Below the pieces are notes generated by a model. That model saw only the letters and a list, made by a program, of their open reading frames with translations, ran no database searches and was not told where the DNA came from. 34,932 nucleotides of DNA from Strigomonas culicis (lineage: Eukaryota > Euglenozoa > Kinetoplastea > Trypanosomatida > Trypanosomatidae): NCBI GenBank assembly GCA_000482145.1, contig AUXH01000143.1:1-34932 (forward strand). The letters run 5' to 3'. Positions 18,034-28,300 of the stretch are shown one piece after another (within the stretch, counting starts at the first letter, position 1; each line of letters begins with the position of its first letter). The translations under genes and the position numbers were made by a program.

Positions 18034-21000
18034 TTATTTATTTCTATAACTAAAGTTAAACTGTGACCGCTGGATGTCCGTATCCGAGAGATCGTTGACA
18101 CCCCTATCATCCGTAAACCGTTGCCAGTCAAAGATATCCATCACGAAGGGCATTGTCCTCACCGTCGCCTTGTGCGCAGCGTCCTCGCCGTCTTCTGTAC
18201 CGGTCTTATACAAGGTGTACTGACAGTACCGATCCACAAACTCGAAGCGCGGGTGATCCACGGTGTAGCGGTTCGTCAGATTATAGTAAAAGGTGCGCTG
18301 GTTTTTCTTGTCGGGGACGCGCCGAAAGTTATGGTCGACGGGCTTCGGCAGCGCGCCCTCCAGCTTGGCAATCTCCGGCACATGAAGAAGCTTGTATTCG
18401 ACGTTGAAATCCTGGTGCTGACCCTCCGCGTAGGGCTCAAACGTGTCCACCTCAAGTCCGCCGCGCTCCTTCAGCTGCACCCACGGCCGCCGGACATAGA
18501 GCTCGAGACCGGTATCGCGGAACTTGCCAGGCTGGACGGGGTCCGTGTACTGCCCGTAGTGAGCGGACTCGCCAGGGTGGGTGACGAGGTAGCCGAGGAA
18601 GAGCGACGGCCCCGCATTCTCCCGCGCGATCTTGCCCAGGAACTTCGACTGCAGGATACCGTCCGCGGCGTGCTGCGTGTTCCCAAAGTGCCCCACATAG
18701 GTGTGGATGATCGCCCCGTACACGTCCAGCTCCGCGTGGATGAGGCACGCGAGCTCGCCGATGGGCGACGGCATGATGTACCGCTTTACGCTGCGGATAG
18801 GGTAGCGCGAGATCATGGCGCAGCCGTACGTGTCGTCGAGCGACGTGGGGCCGTAGTCCGTGTAGGCGTACCCAGTGTAGTAGGACACATACTCGACCAG
18901 GTCCTTCTGGTTGTTGACCAAGTGCATCGTGTCACTCTCCAGCAGCCCCACGACGCCCGGGTCGTAGCGGCGCACCATCTCCACGATGCGGTGGGAGGAG
19001 TCCACGTTGTAGTTGTCCAGCGCGAAGTGGACCGTCCAGATGAAGCCGGAGAAGTGCGAGAGCGCCTCCGCGGCACCGAAGACGTCTCTGCGCTGGTCCT
19101 GCGTGAGGTGCCGGAGCCCGTACTTGGCGTCCACGTACTGGCTCTCCTCCGTGTCCGTCACGTTCTTCCGCATCTCGTCGTATTGCTCCTCGTACTGCGC
19201 CTCCAGGAAGGCCTTGGCCGATTTCTCGATCTCCGGGTCCGTAACGCCGTTGCGGACGATGCGCAGGTCCAGCATCATGTGGTGCAGGTGCGCCACCTCC
19301 CGCGGGAACTCCACGGCCGTGTTCTTGCCCGCGGGGTAGGTGACGCCGTAGTAGCCGAGGCTCGTGCGGCCGATGAACACGGCCAGGAACGCGAGGGGGA
19401 GGATGCAGACGAGAAAGGTGTTCAGCGACCGCTGCCGCCGGGCGAGGGCGACGGCGTCGGCGGACAGCAGACCGCTGCCGGGGCGCTCCGTGGCCTCCTT
19501 GTGCGCCCCCCGCGCCGCGCGGCGGGCGATGTACAGGGTCAGCAGGTAGCACGTCAGCACATGCACGAGAAAGGTCCCGCGGGTCCGTTCCCGCATGATC
19601 CACCCAAAGGGGATGAACGGATACGTCGTGCACAGCACGTAGAGAAAGCAGAATAAGAGCGCCGAGGCATAGGTGCAGCACTCGAAGGAGCGCAGCAGGC
19701 CGCTCTCCCGCTTGTACAGCTGCGCGTCGGTCACCTCGGCCGTGTTGCTCAGCAGGTTCATGTTCTTCTCGACCGCGATGCTGCTCTTCAGCGTGTGCAG
19801 GTGGTGGAAGCGGCGCGCCGCCGTGTGCACGAGGGTCAGCTCCGTCACCACCGGCAGGAGGGCGCCAACAATGAAGACGACGACGAGGCCACCGGCAAAG
19901 GCAATGTGCTTGGAGCCATAGAACTCGGTCGTCCGCCAGTGTTCCAGGCTCAGGTCCTCCAACTTTGTGTCCTCCGTGACCGGGTACTTGTCGTGGCGCA
20001 CCTCGTAGCTGTGGTTCGTTTGCGAGGTGCCGTAGAGCAGCAGCAGCGCGCCCACGAGCAGCAGCACGCCGACGCGCAGCCACGAGCCGCGCAGGAAAGC
20101 GTGAAGCACGCGCTGCACACCACTGCGGCGGCGGTCGTTCCGGCTCGTGGCGAGCTGCGGGTACAGCGGCAGGACGTCCGTGGAATAGCAAATGCCACAG
20201 ACGAGAAAAAAGACGACGAGGAACGAGGCGGGGAACGGCTCGATCGCCAGCAGGCGAGGAATCAAATTCGCGGACACGAAGAAGTTCATCACCAAGGCGC
20301 ACGTGACGCCGAACAGCACGCCGAGCAGAGCGGGCGGCACGGCCGGATAGCTGAGCGCGAGCTGCCACATGGTGTTCGGCTCCCGGCTGTCGTCCAGCGC
20401 CGCGTCGGCGGCACGCGCCTGTCGCGCGGACGATGGGTTCTCTCCGTCCTCCCCCTTCTCGCCGCGAGGCACGTCGTCGCCGTGCACGTGGGGCTGGCGC
20501 TTGGGGCTCGCCGCACCTGCAGCCGCGTCTACCTGCACGTTGCCGAACATGGCGTGGCGGTAAATGGCGAAGGTGAAAATGAGGCCCAAGACAATGCCGA
20601 CGATCGCTGTGTAGAGCGGCTCCGTGTAGATGGGCGAGAGGCTCACGTAGAGGATGCGCAGCAGCATGCCGAGCACGAGGCCCATCGGCAGCGCGAAGAC
20701 AAGGCGGCGGTAGTCCTCCGTGCGGTCCTCGCCGTGCGCCGAGGCGGACGACGCCGGCGACGGGTACAGATAGCGCGCGAAGGTGGCCAGCGGCACGAAG
20801 AAGCCGCCGATGGACACCGCCAGCAGCTTCCCGCGCGGGTTCCCCGTGACGAGCACGTGGAGGTGGGACAGCGCCGCGCAGAGGTAGAGAAAGACGTACA
20901 TGGGCACGGTGCGGTGCGACGTGCCGGCCGGGTTGTGGGGCGGCTTGAACCACGTCTTGGCGAAGAAGCTGGGGCCCGTCAGCCTCTTGCGCAGCGCCGG

Positions 21001-22212
21001 CACGCGCAGCAAGATGGGCGACGTGAAGAAGACGACGGAGGACAGCTCCCACGAGATGGACATGGCGACGAGCGGCAGGTAGTACATGTGCGACACGAGG
21101 TGGATGATGCACTCGAAGAAGAGGTGGCCCCAGTAGATGTCGCACAGCCACATGGTCAGCTGCGACGGCGCGCAGCAGAAGCGGAAGCGGTGCAGGATGA
21201 CGTCCGGGCGGAGAAAGGGCTCGCCCGACGTCGCACCAGCCGGGCCCTCGGCCTCCGCGGTGCTGCCGATGCGGACGGCGCTCGACACACCACCCTCCTC
21301 CGCCTGCAGCAGGTCAGCTCCGCCCGCCGCTGCCGCCTCCGCCGGGCCGGCCGGCGCGTGCACCAGCGCCTCGCTCGTCTGTCCAGGCAGCAGCGGCGCG
21401 GCGGGAGACTTGAGGAGACTGGTGAACGACTCGGGCGACAGGCCCATCCACCAGCCGTCCAGCTTCATCTCGAACCAGCAGCTGCCGTCGTAGGCGATGT
21501 TGCAGGTCGCAAAGATCCACTCCCACATATTGGCGAGCGAGAAGCTGCCGTCGGCACAGGTTGCGAAGTGCCGCAGATAAAAGACCAGCACGCCCAAGGA
21601 CGCCACCGCCTCGCCGATCATACACACCCGCTTCAGCTTGTACGACACCTGCGCATCGCGGCGAGAGGTGTAGATGCTGAAGTTATAGCTGTTGCGTGAG
21701 ACCAGCGTCGTAATCAGCACCTGCATGATGAAGCACAGCAGCACGTACGGGCAGAAGCCGAGGTTGTGGTACGCCAGACTCTCGTTGGAGTTCACCATCG
21801 TCCACACGATGGCTGCAACCAACCGCCACGCGTCGACCCAGAGCATCAGGATGGTCAGGCCGGCCGAGCTGGTCAGCAGCTGCCGCGGTTGGTACACGAG
21901 CTGCTTCAGATCCGACATGCCCCCGCACCCTTTTTGCCAAAAGGTGTTGAAGAGGGTGATGGTGGAGCCGATGCGAAAGGCGGCGCAGAGCACAAAGGCC
22001 ACACGCCAGAGCTGCCGCTCCGGCTGGGTGTCGCCGATGGTTGTGCTAATCGACGGCCAGAACTCCCAGTGGTCCTCCCCGCAACCAGTGATGAGCAGCT
22101 CCTTTGGGTGCTGAACCAGCCCCACAAAGAGGGCGAACAGCAGGCCACATCCACTGATCAGCGCGTAGATGAGAGGGCAGTAGGCATAAGGAATATAGAA
22201 GACATGCTTCAT
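18034..22212 (-). CDS. CWH43: CWH43-like GPI-anchor lipid remodelling protein (PGAP2-like plus PGAP2IP-like)
   Basis: A 1,392-residue polytopic membrane protein. The N-terminal part has a first span at about 10-30, a lumenal CGEDHWEFWPSISTTIGD stretch with the PSIS-x-x-IG pattern of the FRAG1/PGAP2 family, and several further spans. A long multi-span central part follows. The C-terminal ~300 residues form an endonuclease/exonuclease/phosphatase-like fold: GLLESDTM (Glu1092), YGPTSLDDTYG, a YVGHFGNTQH motif and a late PVDHNFRR. Yeast Cwh43 has the same order and puts ceramide into GPI anchors in the ER/Golgi. By analogy this protein would remodel GPI lipids of surface proteins (inference). It is roughly 440 residues longer than the yeast protein. 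The extra length includes hydrophilic low-complexity insertions at about 265-345 and 560-625. The ATG at 22212 is chosen because the first span begins right after it. Confidence 0.85.
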   Translation of the reverse strand: MKHVFYIPYAYCPLIYALISGCGLLFALFVGLVQHPKELLITGCGEDHWEFWPSISTTIGDTQPERQLWRVAFVLCAAFRIGSTITLFNTFWQKGCGGMSDLKQLVYQPRQLLTSSAGLTILMLWVDAWRLVAAIVWTMVNSNESLAYHNLGFCPYVLLCFIMQVLITTLVSRNSYNFSIYTSRRDAQVSYKLKRVCMIGEAVASLGVLVFYLRHFATCADGSFSLANMWEWIFATCNIAYDGSCWFEMKLDGWWMGLSPESFTSLLKSPAAPLLPGQTSEALVHAPAGPAEAAAAGGADLLQAEEGGVSSAVRIGSTAEAEGPAGATSGEPFLRPDVILHRFRFCCAPSQLTMWLCDIYWGHLFFECIIHLVSHMYYLPLVAMSISWELSSVVFFTSPILLRVPALRKRLTGPSFFAKTWFKPPHNPAGTSHRTVPMYVFLYLCAALSHLHVLVTGNPRGKLLAVSIGGFFVPLATFARYLYPSPASSASAHGEDRTEDYRRLVFALPMGLVLGMLLRILYVSLSPIYTEPLYTAIVGIVLGLIFTFAIYRHAMFGNVQVDAAAGAASPKRQPHVHGDDVPRGEKGEDGENPSSARQARAADAALDDSREPNTMWQLALSYPAVPPALLGVLFGVTCALVMNFFVSANLIPRLLAIEPFPASFLVVFFLVCGICYSTDVLPLYPQLATSRNDRRRSGVQRVLHAFLRGSWLRVGVLLLVGALLLLYGTSQTNHSYEVRHDKYPVTEDTKLEDLSLEHWRTTEFYGSKHIAFAGGLVVVFIVGALLPVVTELTLVHTAARRFHHLHTLKSSIAVEKNMNLLSNTAEVTDAQLYKRESGLLRSFECCTYASALLFCFLYVLCTTYPFIPFGWIMRERTRGTFLVHVLTCYLLTLYIARRAARGAHKEATERPGSGLLSADAVALARRQRSLNTFLVCILPLAFLAVFIGRTSLGYYGVTYPAGKNTAVEFPREVAHLHHMMLDLRIVRNGVTDPEIEKSAKAFLEAQYEEQYDEMRKNVTDTEESQYVDAKYGLRHLTQDQRRDVFGAAEALSHFSGFIWTVHFALDNYNVDSSHRIVEMVRRYDPGVVGLLESDTMHLVNNQKDLVEYVSYYTGYAYTDYGPTSLDDTYGCAMISRYPIRSVKRYIMPSPIGELACLIHAELDVYGAIIHTYVGHFGNTQHAADGILQSKFLGKIARENAGPSLFLGYLVTHPGESAHYGQYTDPVQPGKFRDTGLELYVRRPWVQLKERGGLEVDTFEPYAEGQHQDFNVEYKLLHVPEIAKLEGALPKPVDHNFRRVPDKKNQRTFYYNLTNRYTVDHPRFEFVDRYCQYTLYKTGTEDGEDAAHKATVRTMPFVMDIFDWQRFTDDRGVNDLSDTDIQRSQFNFSYRNK

Positions 22213-22225
22213 CTAAAAAGAGAGA
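22213..22225 (-). promoter_or_regulatory. Candidate spliced-leader acceptor abutting the CWH43-like start codon
   Basis: In transcript sense TCTCTTTTTAG is followed immediately by the ATG at 22212. If this AG (22214-22213) is used, the spliced leader joins directly to the start codon with no gene-derived 5' UTR. Another AG at 22231-22230 would leave 17 bases, but its upstream tract is poor in pyrimidines. Confidence 0.5.
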
Positions 22226-22771
22226 TGTACTATTCTTTGAAATATGCAGAAAAACAACAAGTGTATAACGTGAGGGAACAAAAAATAACAACAACCAAAA
22301 GAAACACAAGAAATCTATTAAGTGCTTCTTGTTTTTTTTTCTTTTTTGAGTTTGTAGGCTTGAGTTACAGATAAACTTTCCTTTTTTTTTTCTTTTGAAT
22401 GCAGACTCTACGAAAAGGTCTTCTAGCACACACGTTCCACCACTTCCGATATTGAAAAACGACACCGGATGGAACGAATGATATGACGTAAATGATAGTA
22501 GATAGACCGTAGACGAAAACTAGAGAGAGAAAAAAAAAAGAAAAAAAAAGTAATACTACAAGTAGAAACCAACAAGCAAGCAAACAAGACAAGCACCAAT
22601 GCGGTCATGAAATGCAACAGTACCACCCGAGCGATGTGCTGGTGTAGAAGTATTTATTTTATTAGTGCAGCTTAATGTAGATTTAGTTTTCTGTAAGCAC
22701 GGCCATGTACAATGAATTCAACCAACCCATTTACACACAAAGAAAAAAAAGAAGATGAAAAAGGGGAGGTA
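22213..22771 (-). other. Spacer between the 98-residue protein gene and CWH43-like gene
   Basis: 559 AT-rich bases. Plus-strand T runs at 22329-22346 and 22380-22396 read as A runs in the transcript. An A/G tract at 22521-22549 reads as a pyrimidine tract. The region should carry the 3' UTR of the small upstream gene and the CWH43-like 5' UTR. Overlapping short frames here are Phe/Leu/Ser low-complexity and not credible. Confidence 0.7.
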
Positions 22772-23068
22772 CTAGAAATTATTGTGATGCGGGTGCTCCG
22801 ATCCGTCCTTGGGGCCATACCCAGGAGTGTCCAGGTACTTCGGTACGTTGGCTAGGGGCGTGTCGATGCCCAGGGCAGACTTGGGGTTCGCCTGGTACCA
22901 CTCCTCCTTGAAGGGTTCCTGGATCGCCACGTAGCGGAAGCAGTCCCGGCCACCATAGCTCCAGATGAAGATGCGGTACGTCCCGACGAGACCGACGACC
23001 GTGGCGATCGGCCACACCATACAGATCGCATACACTTCACAGCGTCGCATCCAACCCGGAAGACCCAT
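22772..23068 (-). CDS. Small single-span membrane protein, unknown function
   Basis: A 98-residue protein with one clear hydrophobic helix (about 12-35, EVYAICMVWPIATVVGLVGT and following) after a short basic start (MRRC). A soluble tail rich in aromatic, Pro and charged residues follows and ends in HPHHNNF. There is no long cleavable presequence. I do not recognise the family. The shape, a short N-terminal anchor with a soluble tail, is shared by supernumerary subunits of mitochondrial respiratory complexes, but that is only an analogy. Third-position GC is high, as in its neighbours, and the frame fills a position where trans-splicing signals are plausible. The nearest AG in transcript sense, at 23096-23095, would give a 26-base 5' UTR. 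Confidence 0.75.
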   Translation of the reverse strand: MGLPGWMRRCEVYAICMVWPIATVVGLVGTYRIFIWSYGGRDCFRYVAIQEPFKEEWYQANPKSALGIDTPLANVPKYLDTPGYGPKDGSEHPHHNNF

Positions 23069-23373
23069 GGCAAAGCAGCAGTGCCGTCCGTTAACTGGAT
23101 GTAAGTAACTAAGTCGTGGTAAGTGAGGGCACTAGCAACGCGAACAGACAGAACCGAGCGGTGGGGAAAGACAGGCGTACAGACAGGGGGGCAGTTTCGT
23201 GGGGCACGTGATTGAAGAAGCAAACGCCCAGGCAATGCGTTCAGATGACCTCGCTACACAAGTAACAGGTGATTACACACATACACGCACACGCACACGC
23301 GCGCACATATATGATGAATGTAGAAAAAAAGAAAAAAAAACTAATAATCAAAAACACCCTGCATCTATTCCTC
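23069..23373 (-). other. Spacer between aminopeptidase and small membrane protein genes
   Basis: 305 bases with an AC-rich simple repeat near 23274-23310 and A/G runs at 23326-23340. It should hold the aminopeptidase 3' UTR and the acceptor for the small gene. No coding frame beyond shadows was seen. Confidence 0.7.
23274..23310. repeat. AC-rich simple repeat
   Basis: Imperfect alternating purine-pyrimidine sequence (AC, GC, AT steps) in the spacer downstream of the aminopeptidase gene. It reads as GT/GC repeats in the transcript. Confidence 0.8.
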
Positions 23374-24987
23374 CTACCCGCGATAAGCTGGGAAAATCAC
23401 CTCCATGAGGAGGCTGACGCCAAAGCCGGTGGAAACGTTGCCACTCATGGCAGGGGAGGCGATATCCACGTGCACCCAGTGCCCCGCGAACCCGTCGCAC
23501 AGATGGTTTCCGATAAACTGCCCGGCGCAGCTCACCTGCGCGTTGTTGCGGTTCGTCACGCTGTTGCGGTAGTCCGCGGAGTTACTGGCGAACTCCGCGT
23601 TGTGCAGCTCCGGGCAATAGAGGACAGGAAAGCAGAGGTCGCCGGAGACCCTGCCGGCGCGGCGGAAGCGCTCCTCTCCGTCCTCCGTACTGCAGTAGAT
23701 CGCCGCGTGCAGGCGGCCTGTCGCGATGCCCTGCGCGCCGGTCAGCGTCGCCATGTCCACGACGAGGTGGGGCGTGAAGGGCAGCTCGGCGGTCGCGTGG
23801 TAGACCCCGTCGCCGAGCACCAGCCGGCCCTCCGCGTCCGTGTTGTTGATCTCAATCGTCTTGCCGGACTTCATGAGAATGATGTCGTCGTTGCGCTGGG
23901 CGAGCGGGCCCACCGCGTTGTCCGCGAGGCACAGCACACACGCGATCTGCGCCGGCGCGTCCACCTCCACGAGCGCCGTGAAGCCGCAGAAGACGGCGGC
24001 CGCCCCGCCCATGTCGTCTTTCATGCCGCACATGTTGGGCCCGCTCTTGATGGAGAGGCCGCCCGTGTCGTACACGATGCCTTTGCCGACGAGGGCAATC
24101 TTCTCCTGCGGCGCGATGCCGTTCGCGGGCTCGTACGTGAGCGTGACCAGGTGCGGCGGGTACTGCGCCGCCTTACCCGTGCCCCAGAGCCCGCCGTAGC
24201 CGCGCTCCCGCAGCTCGTCACCCTTGATGACCTCAATTCGCACCGTGTCCTTGCCCTTGATGTGCATCTCCGCGACCCAGTTCTCCGCAATCGCGGCGAA
24301 CGTGACCGTGTCGACGAGGTTCGTCGGCGCATCCACCAGACGGCCGCAGCGCTGGATGCCGGTGCTGACCGCCTTGAAGGCGCGGACGGCGCCCTCGTCG
24401 TAGTTACAGCTGCCGTCCGGCCGCTGCAGCGCCACGTGGATGCGCGGCACCTCCGCCTGGTACGCGTTCAGCGCCGCCTTCCGCTTCGCCGTGAAGCGCG
24501 AGACGGACCGCGACACGGCGGACACCACCGCCAAGTCGTGCGTCGCCTCGCCAAAGAAGACGACGTAGAGCGTCTTCTTGGTGGCGGTGGCGGCGACCGC
24601 GTGCTTGACCGCCTTCGTCAGCAGATCCGGTCGCGACGGGCAGTTGTGGCGCGACGCCACGTCCTTCACCACCTTCGCGATGATCTTCCGCGTCGGCGTC
24701 ACCTGTTCGTAGTCGCTCTTGCCCTCCAGGCTCGCGCGCAGGAGGGGGTGCGCGTTGAAAAAGGCGGCGAGCGCGGCGCTCGTCTCGGCCGCCTTTGGCC
24801 ACACGTCGCCGAGTGTGAGGAACAGCACAACGTCCTTCTCCGCCTCCCACGGCGCCTGGGCGTCGTCCACCACGAGCGGCACGGACGCGAGGTCGACGAC
24901 GTCCACGTTACTGGTGAAGTTCTTGTGGCTATCGATGTAGGACTGCACATTGCTCTCCTCCGCCGCAATCTTGGAGTGCTCCGGCAT
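23374..24987 (-). CDS. M17 family aminopeptidase, NPEPL1 type
   Basis: A 537-residue zinc/manganese leucyl-type aminopeptidase that removes N-terminal residues from peptides, probably in the cytosol because no targeting signal is seen. The catalytic domain has GKGIVYDTGGLSIK (Lys302, Asp307, Lys314), MKDDMGG (Asp325) and the family signature NTDAEGRLV (Asp384, Glu386, Arg388). These cover the usual metal ligands and both catalytic residues. The stretches LADNAVGP, DMATLTGAQGIATG, YCPELH and TGFGVSLL match the NPEPL1 branch better than classical LAP3. Residues 1-200 form the variable N-terminal domain. The start is the ATG at 24987 (MPEHSKIAAE). The open frame continues 99 codons upstream, but that part is Phe/Ser/Leu low complexity from a pyrimidine tract. 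In transcript sense no AG lies between 24988 and 25053, so the 5' UTR is at least 66 bases. Confidence 0.93.
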   Translation of the reverse strand: MPEHSKIAAEESNVQSYIDSHKNFTSNVDVVDLASVPLVVDDAQAPWEAEKDVVLFLTLGDVWPKAAETSAALAAFFNAHPLLRASLEGKSDYEQVTPTRKIIAKVVKDVASRHNCPSRPDLLTKAVKHAVAATATKKTLYVVFFGEATHDLAVVSAVSRSVSRFTAKRKAALNAYQAEVPRIHVALQRPDGSCNYDEGAVRAFKAVSTGIQRCGRLVDAPTNLVDTVTFAAIAENWVAEMHIKGKDTVRIEVIKGDELRERGYGGLWGTGKAAQYPPHLVTLTYEPANGIAPQEKIALVGKGIVYDTGGLSIKSGPNMCGMKDDMGGAAAVFCGFTALVEVDAPAQIACVLCLADNAVGPLAQRNDDIILMKSGKTIEINNTDAEGRLVLGDGVYHATAELPFTPHLVVDMATLTGAQGIATGRLHAAIYCSTEDGEERFRRAGRVSGDLCFPVLYCPELHNAEFASNSADYRNSVTNRNNAQVSCAGQFIGNHLCDGFAGHWVHVDIASPAMSGNVSTGFGVSLLMEVIFPAYRG

Positions 24988-25352
24988 CGGCGCGTGTAGA
25001 AAAGTGAGTGAGAGATGAAAAAAAAAAAACGATAAACAATCAGTATATGCAAACTGGGTACTGTATGTTTCTTCGGAAAAAACGTGAATACTAAAAGAAA
25101 AGAAAAGAAAGAGGGTTTGAGTAGAGAAAAGAGGGAGCAACCGAGGAGTTGAAAATAATAGTAATAAAAAATGGACGACAGAGCTGCACAGCACAACAAA
25201 AAGACAACAACTCGAACCCATGAAACAAAAGAAAGAGAAGTCAATGATAATACGAATAAACAAACAAATGAACCCCATGATCATTCAACGAAGAGTGCAA
25301 GAAAGCTTGGGGTGACATACACTGCAGAAACTGAATCATGCGACACCTAGCG
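24988..25352 (-). other. Spacer between kinesin and aminopeptidase genes
   Basis: 365 AT-rich bases carrying the kinesin 3' UTR and the aminopeptidase 5' UTR. In transcript sense a T11 run and a C/T-rich stretch (24995-25030) lie between the last AG (25055-25054) and the ATG. More pyrimidine-rich sequence (about 25075-25140) lies upstream. No gene seen. Confidence 0.7.
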
Positions 25353-28300
25353 TTATAGTGCCAGGTGTGCCAAAACATCGAGCAGCTTATCGAGGGCATC
25401 GCTGCTGCTGTCGGCACCGTCGTCGTCCACGGTGGACAAGGAGGAACCGGCAGCAAAGCTCTTGTTGAAGCACTCAATCGCCAGCGTACAGCCCGCCTGC
25501 TGCATCTCACTCAGCCGCTGGACGCTTCCCTTCGTGATGGTGCGCAGAAAAACGTCGGCGTCGATCGGCGGTGTGTCGCTCGTCCGCGTGCGCACGAAAG
25601 GGATGCCGGCGGCGGCGTCGGCCGCCTCCTCCTCCCCCGTATCGAGCTGGTCTGTCGCGACCGAGGAGCCCGGCCAGCTCTCGGCGTCGCCCATCTCGTT
25701 GTCCGGGGTGAGTGGCGTCTGCGGCCCCCCGCTGCGGCCCAGCTGTCTGGAGCGCGCCGTCTGCAGCGCGAACGTGTCCCGCTCGCGGATCTTCTGCAGC
25801 GTGTTGAGGTTCTCGTCGATGGCGCGATAGAAGACGTGCTCGCGCTGCTCGTCGCTGGTCGTGATGTCGATCTCCTCGTCCCTCTCGTCCACCGCCGCGG
25901 GGCCGCCGTCGCCGTGCTTGGCGGCGAAGAGGCGGGCCTCCGTTGTCTGCCACACAACGTCGTACCCCGCGGCGCAGAAGAGGCTCTCCTCGCACTCCAC
26001 GCCGGGGTTCTCTTCCACCACCTGGCGCACCGTCGCGACGACGGCGTCGTAAAAGCCGTCCATCTCGTCGTCCGTGCGGTCCTCGGCGTAGTCGGGCCGC
26101 GCGCTGTCCGGCCGCTGCGGGTGGGCGTGGAAGGACACAAAGAGCGTGTGGCCGATCATGCGCACGAAGGCGCGGCAGCTGCCGTGCCCCACCACCCACA
26201 CCGTGTGCTGCCACAGCGTCGCGCACGACGTGGCTGTGGGGACCACCCCCGCCAGCGACGGCGCCGCGCTCGCCGCCGCGGCCGCCGTCGGCGAGCCGGT
26301 GGACAGCGAGCGACGGCCGCCGCCGCCCCGCGCACCCTCCGCCCCGGCGTCGTTGCTGAAGCTGGAGAGGGGGATGGCCGGGCTCTCCGCCAGCACGGGC
26401 TGCGCATGCAGCGGGCCCACGTAGACGCCGCGCACGAGCTCCACGTCCGCCGCGAGGCGCGCGACCAGCTTGCTGAAGAAGCACAGCGGCGCGATGCGCA
26501 GGCGAAAGCGATAAAAGGGACCGGAGAGAAACTTGGAGAAGTGCAGCACGACGCAGCTCGGCGGCCGTTGCTGGAAGTTGGACGGCAGCAGCAGAAAGGT
26601 TTCCCATGCCGACGTGGGCTGTGCGCCGCGGAACGGCGCGAGCGGCGCACTTGGCCTGCATTCCAGCGGCGGCCTCTCCGTCCGCTCCGCCGTCGTCGCG
26701 GTTGTGGCGGATGGCTGTGGCGGCCGGTTCGCGTCCAGCGCCGGGGAGATGATGCGGCCGCGCACGGTGACCACTGGCGTGGTCGCGTGAGACGTCGCCG
26801 TTGAGGAGGACGCATTGAGGCTGTCGGCCGGCACCACAAGCCCTTTGTGGCGCATCGGCGTCGGCCCTCCGCCATTCGCCGTCGCATTCAGTGTAAATGG
26901 GTTGGGGTTCGCGCGAAAGCTGCTGAAGCGCACACGGCTGCCGCGTATCACCCAATCGCACATCTCCAGGAACTCCACGACGCCGAGGAGGTCCGGCAGC
27001 TGCGCAAAGCTGGACGTCTTGCGCCGCGCGGCCACCGCCGCGGCACGGCCGCCCACGGCCTCCTGCCGCGTGAGCGACGTGAGCAGCACCGAGAGCACAC
27101 TGAAGGACAGCGCGCCCTGCGGCAGCAGATGGTACTTATCCGCCACGGCCACGTGCGCGGCGTCGAAGGGGAGAGAAGCGGCAGCCGCTCGAACTTCCCC
27201 TTTCCGCTGGGACGGCCGCGACGCGTACGACGTGAGCGCCTCCGGCGTAGCCAAGAGCACGACGCGCTGCCGGTGCTGCGCCCCGCCGGCCAGCACCGCC
27301 CTGGCGCCCGAGGCGGACGGCACGGGGATGGGCGGGATCGCGGCGGCGGCGCTGTCCGGCGCCGCCCCCTGCACCGTCACAAAGCCGCACGCGGCGAGCA
27401 CGCTCCACAGCTGGTACAGCCACGCGGTGTCCAGTATGACGTACTTCTTCAGCCGCGCATGGCGGAAGGCGTGGTGCAGCACGCCGAAGCTCTGCAGCAG
27501 CTGCGTCTGCGCATGCAGGTCACTGCGCGCCGCCTTGTAGTGCGGGTGGACGGACTTGGCGAGCTGGCGGTAGTCTGCCGCCGGCAGGCACCACTTGTGC
27601 GTCTGCCGGATCTGCTGCAGCACGTCCTCCAGGTGCGTGAAGCAGCGCGCTGGCACGAGCCCGTTGGAGAAGTCGACGTCGCGGCGGCAGCACTGGTGCG
27701 CGTGGTCACTGAGCCACCACAGCAACTCCCGCCAGCTCTTCACGTTCGCGAAGTCGAACGAGTAGACGTCCTGGCCGATGGGCGCGGGCGCCTTCGTGTG
27801 CTTCTCGAACGGCGACCACGGCTGCGGCTTCGGCCGCGGCGCGGCCGCGCCGGCGTGAACGCTGTCGACCGCAAAGCGGCCGACGATGACGGGTCGCATC
27901 GCCGCGTTTGGCTGCAGCAGCTGCAGGTACGTCTCGACCTCCCGCTCCACCACGCGCATCGCGTCCTGCATCTCCTGCCGCCCGGCGGCCTGCCGCGCGC
28001 CGGGCGACCGCTGGGCCGCCTCGTCGCGGTAGTACCGCAGGAACAGGTCCGCCTGTGTCGCCACGAGAAGAATGGAGACGTCGCGGTTGTCGGTGCGACC
28101 GAGGATCAGCTCGAGCGTCGTCTTGAAGAGCTGGAGCGACGGCGCCGCGGGCTGCACAGCGGCGGGGCTCGCCGAGTCGTCGTCGCCACCGGGAGCCCCG
28201 CGCGCGCCGCGCGTGACGAGGGAGAAGGTGAGGATGTACGTTACGCGGCGAGAGGGAACTACGTCTAGCAGGGGCAGAAAGCACGGCGCGCCGCCGAGGT

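Noticed and set aside
18932..21151. 739-codon minus-strand frame overlapping the CWH43-like gene
   Set aside because: A frame-shifted shadow rich in Arg/Ala/His/Pro. The other frame carries the membrane spans and family motifs.
24988..25284. Hydrophobic N-terminal extension of the aminopeptidase
   Set aside because: Again a pyrimidine-tract translation in AT-rich spacer. The family-like sequence begins at the ATG at 24987.
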